Part shown: one piece after another, positions 1-8,300 of the stretch
Numbering within the stretch: the first letter of the stretch is position 1
Layout: each line of letters begins with the position of its first letter
Source: Deltaproteobacteria bacterium
GTDB taxonomy: Bacteria > Myxococcota > B64-G9
Direction of reading: 5' to 3'
DNA length: 58,044 bases
Assembly: GCA_019307065.1 (NCBI GenBank)
Contig: JAFDKH010000023.1
Location: 1 to 58,044, forward strand
Position numbers and translations under genes: made by a program
Notes under the pieces: model-generated
Told to the model about the DNA's origin: nothing
The model's input: only the letters and a program-made list of their open reading frames with translations
The model's database searches: none

Positions 1-455
1 GAGTTTTGCTCGACCAGCGGCAGGGCATACACTTCCCCGCCGGCGAGTTTGCTGGCAATCGCATAAACCGGGTAGCCGGGTTCCGGGCATAAGGCAACAT
101 CGCCGGGCCCGATCAAGGCAAACGACAGGTGGGCGATACCTTCTTTGGTGCCGATCAAGGCAACTATTTCCTTACGCGGATCGAGCTCTAGCGAGAATCT
201 TTTTTTCATCCAATCGGCGGCCGCCTGTCTAAACACCTGCGAGCCGGCATAGACCGGATACTGGTGATTGGCCGGATCAGCCAGGGCCGCCTGACCGGCC
301 TCGACAATAAGATCAGGAGTCGGCAAGTCAGGATCCCCAATGGTAAATGAGATTACATCTACACCCCGGGCCTGGGCCTGCGACTTTTTGCGATCCAGAT
401 CGGCAAACAAATAAGGAGCCAGTTCCTGCATGCGTTTGGCTAATTGAAGTTCCAT
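1..455 (-). CDS. dapL: LL-diaminopimelate aminotransferase, N-terminal part (window edge)
   Basis: This PLP-dependent class I/II aminotransferase converts tetrahydrodipicolinate directly to LL-diaminopimelate for lysine and peptidoglycan synthesis. Translating the reverse strand from the ATG at 455 gives MELQLAKRMQELAPYLFADL, followed by IGDPDLPTP, NHQYPVYAG, LIGTKEGIAH and PGYPVY. These are the substrate-pocket and PLP-region signatures of DapL-type enzymes. The catalytic lysine lies beyond the edge, so only about 151 residues are visible. A GGAGG lies just before the ATG. It is the last visible gene of a tight operon with dapA and dapB, which supports the aminotransferase variant of the DAP pathway. 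A different aminotransferase specificity is possible but less likely given the neighbours. Confidence 0.88.
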   Translation of the reverse strand, partial: MELQLAKRMQELAPYLFADLDRKKSQAQARGVDVISFTIGDPDLPTPDLIVEAGQAALADPANHQYPVYAGSQVFRQAAADWMKKRFSLELDPRKEIVALIGTKEGIAHLSFALIGPGDVALCPEPGYPVYAIASKLAGGEVYALPLVEQN

Positions 456-475
456 GTTGTTTCCTCCAGGTTGGA

Positions 476-1237
476 TTACTCCTGTACGACCGGGTTCTCG
501 AGAGTCCCAACCCCGTTGATGATCACTTGAACCCGGTCGCCGTCTTCGAGCGGGCCGACACCGAGCGGGGTCCCCAGGGCAATCATGTCTCCCGGCAATA
601 GTGTCATCACCCGTGAGACAAAGGCCATCACTTCCGGCACGCCAAAAACAAGATCTGACAAAGCCCCATGCTGCCGCCGTTCTCCATTGACCCAGCCTTC
701 AACTTCGAGTTTTTCCCAAACAAGATCGGTCTGAAGCCATGGTCCGGCTGGCGCAAAGGTGTCGAACCCCTTGGCCCGGGCGAAAACACCATCCTTCTTT
801 TGAAGGGCCCGGGCGGATATGTCATTGAAGCAGGTGTATCCCATAACGTAATCAAGGGCTTGATCGGCAGGAACATTTTTGGCCACCCGTTTTACGATCA
901 GGGCAACTTCGGCTTCGTGATCAATCTGGCCGGGAACTTTGGGCAGAACAATCGGCGCCTGGTGCCCAATCAGGGCCGAGGGCGGTTTCAGAAAAATCTT
1001 GGGTTCGTCGGGAACCTCTCGTCCCATTTCTTTAGCATGCAGGCTAAAATTCGTACCCAAGGCAACAATCTTAGAAGGATTGACCGGCGCTAACAGCTCG
1101 ATCTCGGCAATTGGATGAATCTGACTGGTTGCCCCGTAGCGCTCAAATATATCGCCTTCGACCTCCACAACGGCTTGACCTTCCACGATGCCGTAACGCG
1201 GGCTGCCGTCGGACAATGCAAATCTGCAAAAACGCAC
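476..1237 (-). CDS. Fumarylacetoacetate hydrolase (FAH) family protein
   Basis: A 253-residue member of the FAH/HpcE fold family, whose metal-dependent members cleave or decarboxylate acylpyruvate-like 2-oxo acids. Visible signatures are LGTNFSLHAKEMG near 60, a KPPSALIG substrate loop, the metal-binding HEAE (Glu108, Glu110), FNDISAR (Asp139) and TPLGVG near the C-terminus. The start is GTG at 1237, directly abutting the dapB stop codon (TAA then GTG), so translation is probably coupled. It lies between dapB and dapL, suggesting a housekeeping or repair role around the lysine pathway, for instance oxaloacetate or acylpyruvate clearance. The substrate cannot be read from sequence. Confidence 0.85.
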   Translation of the reverse strand: MRFCRFALSDGSPRYGIVEGQAVVEVEGDIFERYGATSQIHPIAEIELLAPVNPSKIVALGTNFSLHAKEMGREVPDEPKIFLKPPSALIGHQAPIVLPKVPGQIDHEAEVALIVKRVAKNVPADQALDYVMGYTCFNDISARALQKKDGVFARAKGFDTFAPAGPWLQTDLVWEKLEVEGWVNGERRQHGALSDLVFGVPEVMAFVSRVMTLLPGDMIALGTPLGVGPLEDGDRVQVIINGVGTLENPVVQE

Positions 1238-2017
1238 TTAACACTCCTCGAACACATCTGCCATTGAGTATAAACCCGCCGATCTGCCGGGCTTGGTAAC
1301 ACCTATAAAGCGCACTGCCGCCAGGGCCCCCAGACAGAAGTGTTTACGCGAGCTGGCCCGATGAGTCAGGATGATCTGCTCGCCGGCCCCAAGAAACATG
1401 ACCTGATGTTCCCCGACCACGTCACCGCCCCGGGCCGAACAAAGACCTATTTCTGTGGTTTGGCGCAGGCCTAGACGCCCGTAAATTTCCTGGCCCGGGC
1501 CGCCCCTGGCCGCCTCGATCGCCTGACTTAATTGTTTGGCCGTACCGGACGGCGAGTCGACTTTGTCTTTGTGATGGATTTCGAATATCTCGGCGTCGTA
1601 CTCGACCAGCGCCCGGGCTGCTTGCTGGGCGAGGCGATTCAAAACAAAAACACCCCGACTCATATTGGCAGAGAGAACAATCGGGATATCTTTGGCGGCT
1701 TGTTCGATTTGCTTGATCTGCTCGGCCGAGAATCCAGTCGTGCCGGTAATCAGCGGTTTCTTTTTGCTACTGGCCAGTTGCAGATGTTGGCAGACGGCCT
1801 GGGGCAAGCTGAAGTCTAAGACGACCTCGGCAGCCCTCAGAGCAGCCTGCGCATCGTCGGTCAATTTAACCTTATCTGGCCCCAACTCCAGACCCAAATC
1901 AGCATGCCCGGATTTCTCCAAGGCCGACGAAAGGACTAAATCATCCGCCTCGATGATCAACTCGGTCAGCATGCGTCCCATGCGACCGCGAGCCCCGCAA
2001 ATACACACTCCAATCAC
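1238..2017 (-). CDS. dapB: 4-hydroxy-tetrahydrodipicolinate reductase
   Basis: DapB reduces 4-hydroxy-tetrahydrodipicolinate to tetrahydrodipicolinate with NAD(P)H in the DAP/lysine pathway. The 259-residue length is typical. The N-terminal Rossmann motif GARGRMG (residues 8-14) binds the cofactor. The conserved block EIHHKDKVDSPSGTA contains the catalytic His148/His149 and Lys152. TGTTG at 91-95 is also conserved. The start is a GTG at 2017 that overlaps the dapA stop by four bases (GTGA), which implies translational coupling. All expected catalytic residues are present. Confidence 0.96.
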   Translation of the reverse strand: MIGVCICGARGRMGRMLTELIIEADDLVLSSALEKSGHADLGLELGPDKVKLTDDAQAALRAAEVVLDFSLPQAVCQHLQLASSKKKPLITGTTGFSAEQIKQIEQAAKDIPIVLSANMSRGVFVLNRLAQQAARALVEYDAEIFEIHHKDKVDSPSGTAKQLSQAIEAARGGPGQEIYGRLGLRQTTEIGLCSARGGDVVGEHQVMFLGAGEQIILTHRASSRKHFCLGALAAVRFIGVTKPGRSAGLYSMADVFEEC

Positions 2018-2898
2018 GATCCGTCCTCCAGAACACCGCTGGCCCGCATGGCCTGCCTGAGCGGCGCTTCGAGATGGGCAGAAAGCTTAGTCAGCGGCGG
2101 ACGAACCTCTGGCGACATCAGGCCCATCAGAGCCATAGCCGCCTTGACCGGGATGGGATTGGATTCGCAAAACAGGGCTTCCATTAAAGGCAAGAGCCTG
2201 AGATGAATTTCCCTGGCAAAGGCTACATCACCCGCCCGCCAGCGATTGGTCAGTTCGACCATGTCGGCCGGAGCAACATTGCTGACTACCGAAATGCAAC
2301 CACTCCCTCCGATGGCTAGCTGCGGCAAATAGGTGAAGTCATCACCAGACAGAATTGCCAGGTCATCGGAGGCCTCGCGAACCATCATGCCGTTCAATTT
2401 GAGATCCGCGCTGGCTTCTTTCAGAGCAACGACGTTCTTTATGCGGGCCAGAGCTGCCACGCTTTCGGCAGTCAGACTGACTCCGGTGCGGCCCGGCACA
2501 TTATAGGCCACCACCGGAGGACCGATTTCAGCTACTTTTTCGAAATGCGAAATCAATCCGGCCTGGGTGGGCTTGATGTAATAGGGAGTGACTACCAAGA
2601 CACCGTCGACCCTCAAGGCGGCAGCCTTACGAGTCAATTCCATTGTCACCCGTGAGTTGTTGGTACCGGTTCCAGCAATAATCGGCACTCGCCCCTTGGC
2701 CTGCTCGACTGCATGCCGCACGCAGAGCAGCTGCTCTTCAATAGTCAGGTTGGCAGCTTCTCCGGTTGTTCCACATACGACCAGGCCATGAATACCTGCG
2801 GCAATCTGGCGCTCTACCAGGTTGCGAAATGTATCGACGTCTACCTGGCCATTTGAAAAAGGCGTCACGATAGCGGTCATTGTTCCCCACAACATCAC
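2014..2898 (-). CDS. dapA: 4-hydroxy-tetrahydrodipicolinate synthase
   Basis: DapA condenses pyruvate with aspartate semialdehyde, the first committed step of DAP/lysine synthesis. The 294-residue protein has the TIM-barrel signatures of the family: GTTGE at 43-47, Tyr106 in TPYYIKP, Tyr132 in AYNVPGRTG and the Schiff-base Lys160 in ALKEAS. Either GTG at 2898 or the adjacent ATG at 2895 could start it. Both overlap the stop of the upstream small lipoprotein gene. It lies directly upstream of dapB in the operon. Confidence 0.96.
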   Translation of the reverse strand: MMLWGTMTAIVTPFSNGQVDVDTFRNLVERQIAAGIHGLVVCGTTGEAANLTIEEQLLCVRHAVEQAKGRVPIIAGTGTNNSRVTMELTRKAAALRVDGVLVVTPYYIKPTQAGLISHFEKVAEIGPPVVAYNVPGRTGVSLTAESVAALARIKNVVALKEASADLKLNGMMVREASDDLAILSGDDFTYLPQLAIGGSGCISVVSNVAPADMVELTNRWRAGDVAFAREIHLRLLPLMEALFCESNPIPVKAAMALMGLMSPEVRPPLTKLSAHLEAPLRQAMRASGVLEDGS

Positions 2899-3113
2899 TT
2901 ACCTCCGTCCGGAGCGGTTCCGCCATCAACTGAAACGGTTTTTGCGCAGGAAGTGTCTTTCGGCGGCCGCGGCGGACCTTTCACGCCGCAGTTGGCCAGG
3001 AAGACAAACATCAAAATCGCAATCAGAATGGATAGAAGGCTAGCTGGTTTAGTGCTCTTTGATTCGCTGCCAATTGCACATTTTCTCGTCTTGCCAAACA
3101 CCAGCCAGTCCAC
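2895..3113 (-). CDS. lptM: Small LptM (YifL)-like lipoprotein
   Basis: A 72-residue protein with a hydrophobic signal segment ending in the lipobox LANC, followed by CGVKGPPRPP. That is the CGxKGP start of mature LptM/YifL lipoproteins, which in E. coli assist maturation of the LptD-LptE LPS translocon. The annotated GTG at 3113 gives a long n-region. A GTG at 3101 is a good alternative, because AAGGTGG lies eight bases upstream of it. The stop overlaps the dapA start. Linkage of this lipoprotein family to diaminopimelate/lysine genes also occurs in E. coli (yifL-lysA-dapF region), which supports the call. The tail after the motif is short and hydrophilic. Confidence 0.7.
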   Translation of the reverse strand: MDWLVFGKTRKCAIGSESKSTKPASLLSILIAILMFVFLANCGVKGPPRPPKDTSCAKTVSVDGGTAPDGGK

Positions 3114-3137
3114 CTTGAAAACTTGCAGGACCGGAAT

Positions 3138-5165
3138 CTAGAAATACAGGACCAGACGCCCCATGACGCGGTGGGCAATGTCAGCGTCGTTATCCATATT
3201 GGCATCGCTGATGGCTGAACCGCGAATCATGTCGTCGCCCAGGTCGTCCATCCCGGCAAAGGGAATCAAAATTCCGTAGGACAAACCGGCATGGAAGTTG
3301 TCATCCGAAAAATAGAAGAAGTCGAGGTTGAACTCCAGACCCAGAGGATTTGACTTCCCGCGTGTCGAATCCGAATAGATTGCCATCGAATATATGGCTG
3401 AGACCTTGGCTCCCAGGCCCTCGGCGATGTTGTATTGCAGGGTCGGTTTCAGATAGAGCGCATCGGTGACAGTCCCGATGATCTCGCGCCACAGAATCAT
3501 GTCGACATGGTAGTCCAAGTTGAAGCGGAAGTTGTTCACGTTGTAATCATCATGGGCATTCGAAAACTGTGTCTCGAGAAAAGGCCTAACGCCCATCCCG
3601 GGCGAGTCATCACCACTGGCAAAACCGACTTCCATACCCAGGATCAACTGATCATTCATAAATGTGTAGTCGGCCTGCAACACGCCGCCGAACTGTAGAA
3701 TGTCTATGCCGACATCATCCTCGTATGCAACTAAATTGCCTTCAGAGTCCAGGTTGTTTTGTATTCTGGTGTAACCGATTTTCCCGATAATCATCACGGC
3801 TTCGAGCTCGATCCGAAGTTTTTTCCACATGAAACGAATCCAGATGTCGGGAATGTAGGCCGTGGCATTGCGAACCGCGTAGTCACCCACATCCTGGTTG
3901 GCCCCACTGGAAGGGTCACCGGCAACATTATAGTCGATCGCATCCAGGGCCTGGTTACGAAAGACGAAGTAGGCCCCGTAGTTTAGCACCCAGTCGCCCT
4001 GACTCAGGGCATGCTTGATATCTTCGGGTTTGTCGCGCTTGAAAACCGAAATGATCCAGGAAGTCACATCGTCGAGCTGATCGAGATCGATCGGCTGCCC
4101 GGCGTATTCATTGGACCAGCTGAAATAGGGACCCTCTGAAGTAAAATCCACGGCCGGTACGATGTAGTGACCGAACAACTTGGTGGCAAACATTATCCGG
4201 TCGGCCGTCGAGCCGTAGTCACAATCGAAACACTGGCCCACCCGGCTGAAACGATCCGGGCGGGTCACCAAGGGACCATTGTCGTAGTGAGAAGGGCCGC
4301 CGTCGTTGGCCAGGAGTCCCAAGCCCCAGTCGGAAGGCATGCGGCCGAAGCGCAGCAAGCCGACAGGAGTCATTACTTCTCCCCAGGCCCGTTTGACTAC
4401 GATGCTGTCCCGAAGGGAGTTGATTCCGGCTACCGGCGGGTTCTGTCCCTGGCTGAAGACCACCAGCGGAAAATACTGGTTCATCGGAAACCCGTCCGGG
4501 GTCGAGCCCAGAATCAGGTTATCCAGGATATCGATCTGGGCCATGATGCGCACGTCTTCGGAGATGTTAATAGTCGGCTCGAGCCTGAAGCGCATATTGG
4601 CGTTGGCCAAAGTGTCGGTTCGCCCGGTGGCTGATTTTGGAAACTGGGGATAAAATACTCCGCGATCGGAGGCTACAGGATAGGCGCGGTGATTGAGTCC
4701 GAGATCGGCCCCGTCGTTCAAGTCGCCGCGCAGTCGCAAATAACCGTGGAGATCCAATACGTTCAAGGGCGGCTTGTCCGCACCGGCCTCGTCCATGGTT
4801 ACTTCTTTGAAGCCTTCCGGGAGAGGTGCCAATCCGCCTTCGGCACCGTTATCGGGCGGATTGAGCGGCAACATATCGCCGTCGTCGACGGCCGGCAGTG
4901 GCGGAACCATTTCCAGTTTCGGCTTGGTCGTTTCAGCCGGCTTGGTCGTCTCGGCCGGCTTGGCGGTGTCGGCTGGCTCAGAAGTGTCTGCCGGTTTGGG
5001 CGTATCGGCCGGTTTTGTTTTTTCGGCCGAATCTTTTTTATCCTCGGTGGTCGAGGCAGGCTTGTCTTCTTTTTTAGGATCCGTCTCATCTTGGGCAAAC
5101 AGGGCGGATGGGGCTACGAGAACAAACACAAAGGCTGCCAACCAGGTTAATTGAGTGAAGCGCAT
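3138..5165 (-). CDS. Large outer-membrane beta-barrel-like protein (possibly TIGR04551 type)
   Basis: A 675-residue exported protein. A signal peptide of about 24 residues ends at ALFA-QDE. It is followed by a low-complexity segment (about 25-85) of repeated KPADT/KPAET units rich in Lys, Pro, Ala and Glu. The rest has alternating hydrophobic/aromatic strands such as LHGYLRLRGDL, NMRFRLEPTI and HAGLSYGILIPF, and ends in the aromatic VLYF, typical of outer-membrane barrels. The pattern resembles the uncharacterised TIGR04551 family of myxobacteria, but that is from memory. The ATG at 5165 has AGGAGG just upstream. It may head the lptM-dapA-dapB-FAH-dapL transcript, since the gap is only 24 bases. 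Substrate or function is unknown. Confidence 0.7.
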   Translation of the reverse strand: MRFTQLTWLAAFVFVLVAPSALFAQDETDPKKEDKPASTTEDKKDSAEKTKPADTPKPADTSEPADTAKPAETTKPAETTKPKLEMVPPLPAVDDGDMLPLNPPDNGAEGGLAPLPEGFKEVTMDEAGADKPPLNVLDLHGYLRLRGDLNDGADLGLNHRAYPVASDRGVFYPQFPKSATGRTDTLANANMRFRLEPTINISEDVRIMAQIDILDNLILGSTPDGFPMNQYFPLVVFSQGQNPPVAGINSLRDSIVVKRAWGEVMTPVGLLRFGRMPSDWGLGLLANDGGPSHYDNGPLVTRPDRFSRVGQCFDCDYGSTADRIMFATKLFGHYIVPAVDFTSEGPYFSWSNEYAGQPIDLDQLDDVTSWIISVFKRDKPEDIKHALSQGDWVLNYGAYFVFRNQALDAIDYNVAGDPSSGANQDVGDYAVRNATAYIPDIWIRFMWKKLRIELEAVMIIGKIGYTRIQNNLDSEGNLVAYEDDVGIDILQFGGVLQADYTFMNDQLILGMEVGFASGDDSPGMGVRPFLETQFSNAHDDYNVNNFRFNLDYHVDMILWREIIGTVTDALYLKPTLQYNIAEGLGAKVSAIYSMAIYSDSTRGKSNPLGLEFNLDFFYFSDDNFHAGLSYGILIPFAGMDDLGDDMIRGSAISDANMDNDADIAHRVMGRLVLYF

Positions 5166-5213
5166 GAAGCCTCCTTTTTCCCTTTATCTAAGGCCTTCTT
5201 ACGAATGAAAACC

Positions 5214-5264
5214 TTGCATCTATTGTGGCTTTTGCATCTATCACAGCGCCGGATTTGGTGTCAA
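5214..5264 (-). promoter_or_regulatory. Candidate promoter with paired 10-base direct repeats
   Basis: On the minus strand, TTGACA (5264-5259) is followed by two identical copies of ATAGATGCAA (5241-5232 and 5223-5214) whose starts are 18 bases apart. The first copy overlaps where a -10 element would fall, with TAGATG as a poor -10. The arrangement suggests an operator controlling the outer-membrane protein gene that starts at 5165. No known regulator is recognised. Confidence 0.4.
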
Positions 5265-5277
5265 GATACGCCCGCGC

Positions 5278-5307
5278 TTGACGAATTTGACAGGCGCGTG
5301 CTAATTT
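5278..5307 (+). promoter_or_regulatory. Candidate sigma-70-type promoter for the Cys-rich lipoprotein gene
   Basis: TTGACG (5278-5283), an 18-base spacer and TAATTT (5302-5307) lie about 90 bases upstream of the ATG at 5398. The match is moderate, and the element fits the TTGAC(A/G) style seen at other starts in this window. Confidence 0.35.
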
Positions 5308-5397
5308 GAACTAGTGGAATTACTATTATTTCCAGTTGGTTCCTGAACATGAACACACAATAGATGTGCCATATTCCCTGCTGGTGGAGTGTCTGTG

Positions 5398-8300
5398 ATG
5401 AAATGTAAAAACAGGTCTTGGCAACGATTCGCGATAGCCGGGTTGCTGGCTCTATCTCTACTGGCCGGTATTATCTTACCGGGTTGCGGCGGAGACAATC
5501 AGACCGGCCTTTGGGTCCGGATTGTCAGCCCGGATGTCACCATAACTCACGTTCGACTCTATATTTACGACGCAACTTCATACCAAACAACCCCGGTTAT
5601 GGATGTCAGTGTTCCCGATCCGCCTTTTCCGGTTGCGAAGAAATTTGACCCAACCGCCGATCTTATCGAACACCAGCTTTGGGTTCTGGTGTTAGCCGGG
5701 GGCGAAATCAACCAGCGCATTCGCATTGTCGGGATCGGTTACCGCAACGATAAAGAAGTCGCCAACGGCTCTTTAGAAAATCTCGACTTCGTCGACGGCC
5801 AGATCGTCGACCTGGGTGAACAGGACATTTTTCTGGCACTGGAAGGCTGCCAGGATAACGACGAAGACGGGTTCTGTCCGCCAAATGACTGCGATGACGA
5901 CGACGCTGACATACATCCGGACGCGATCGAGCTTTGCGACAACCTCGACAACAACTGTAACGGCTCGACAGATGAAGGCGAGTGCCCCTGCCCGCCCGGA
6001 GAGGAACGTGCCTGCTGGCCACACTGGGCGGACGCCCCGGTAACCCTATGCATGCATGAGAACAATCCCAAGTGTCCCTGCACCAAAGGAGTCCAGACCT
6101 GTGAAGGCGGGCTGTGGGGACTGTGTGTGGGGCTGCAAACCCCGGTCGAGGAAGGCCGGACGGTAACTGTAGATCAGCGCGAAATCGGTGTGGAATGCGA
6201 CCAGGGCGGCTATATTTGTTATCTCAATTGTATTGACACAATCGACAACGACTGCGACTTCTTCATCGACGAAAAAGATATCGGCTGCGGCGGATGTCGC
6301 CCCGGCGATAGAGAACTTTGTTACGACGCCGATGAGAAGTACTTGAATCACATGCCATGTTCTCAGGGTGAGAGATGGTGTAGCGACGATGCCAGCTGGG
6401 GTGAATGCCAGGGACAGGTATTGCCCCTGGGTTTCAATCCCGACGATCCCGATTCTTCGGATATCTCCGAACAGGGCGAATGCAACGGCTTCGATGACGA
6501 CTGCGACGGCATTACCGACAACGTGGTCTGGTTACTGCCGTGCGACGATAAAAACCGGGGTTGCTGCGCCAATGCCACGAAGCGCTGTGAAAACGGCAGC
6601 TGGATCTTCTGCAGCGAAGCCGACTTAATCCAGTTCGCCTATGACGAATGTTACACGCCGGAACTGGGCGATGATTACGAATACTACACCCTGGACGAAA
6701 CGACCGAGCATTGCGACGGGCTGGACAACGACTGCAACGGTTTGCCCGATGACGTCTTTGACGGTAGCGGCAATCGGTTGTGTATATGCACTGCCGGCCA
6801 AACCGCGGTTTGTCAGGACACCACCGAGGGCGAGTGTGTCGCCGGCGACTTCATTTGTATCGACGGCCAGCTGGTAATGGACCAATTTTGCGTTCAGCCC
6901 ATTGACGAGCTGTGTGACGACCTGGATAACGATTGTGACGGAATTACCGATCTCAATGAAGCCGCTCGGCTCGACTGCCTTGCCGATATCGGCCCACAGG
7001 AAAATGCTTCGATAATCCGCTGTATACAGGGAGTCTGTCAGTGCGAATGCGACCATGACAATGGCTGGTGGGATAATGATGCAGATCTTTGCACACTGAA
7101 TGGCAGCTGTGAATACCGGTGTTATCAAACCGAAGGGGCGGTCGAGCGTTGCGACGATTATGACAACAACTGCAACGGCTCAATCGATGCCGCCGATCCA
7201 CTGGCTAGCGTGGATTCTCTCTGTCCTTCTCGCCCGGGTACAAAAATTGCGGGCCGCGGCGGGGAGCCCGGCGGGCCGGCCGATGCCTGCATTGGTGCCG
7301 AATGTCAATTCGAATGCGTTGCCCCGTATGACGACTGCAACAATGACGTCCGCCTGCCGGTCCCGCAGCCCGGTGAAATCGATATCTCGAACGGCTGTGA
7401 AACCGACTTGACCGATACCCTTGAACACTGCGGCGTCTGCGATAACTTGTGCTTCTTCTCCAACGCGACGGCTTACTGCTCGAGTTTCACTTGTATCCTG
7501 AGCGGCTGCAACAGCAACTGGGGCAACTGCGACGGTCAAGACGCCAATGGCTGCGAGATAAACCTGCTGACGACCAACACCGACTGCGGCAGCTGCAACA
7601 ACGATTGCGACCAAAACGCGCATTGCAGCCTCGGCAACTGCGCCTGCAACACAGGCTTTAGAAATTGCGACACCAGCTGGAGCAACGGCTGCGAAATAGA
7701 CATCGTTAACGACGAAAACAATTGCGGCAGTTGCAACAACCAGTGCGGGCAACACGCCTGGTGCAACAATCGCAACTGCGCTTGCGATCCCAGTTGGGGC
7801 AACTGTGTCGGCGGCTGGGCCGACGGCTGCGAAACCGACTTGCGGATTACTCATGACCACTGCAGCGGCTGCAACAACAACTGCGGGCAAAATTCATACT
7901 GCAGTTCAAGCAACTGCAACTGCAACCCCAGCTGGGAAAACTGCGATAACGACTGGGACGACGGCTGCGAGATCCAGACCACCACCGACCCGCAACACTG
8001 CGGCACCTGCAACGTTCCTTGCAACCTGCCGAATGTCAACCAGCATGGTTGTTCCGACAGCTCCTGCACTATCGTCAGCTGTGACAGCGGCTGGACTCAG
8101 TGTGACGCCAACATCCCCAACGGCTGTGAAACCCATACCGACGTCGACGAGAACAACTGCGGCTCCTGCAACAACGACTGCGGGCAACATGCTCATTGTA
8201 CTGATGGCTCCTGCGAATGCGACACCTACTGGGGTAACTGCAGCGGCGGCTGGGCCGACGGCTGCGAAACCGACCTGCGAGTGACCGAGGCGCACTGCGG

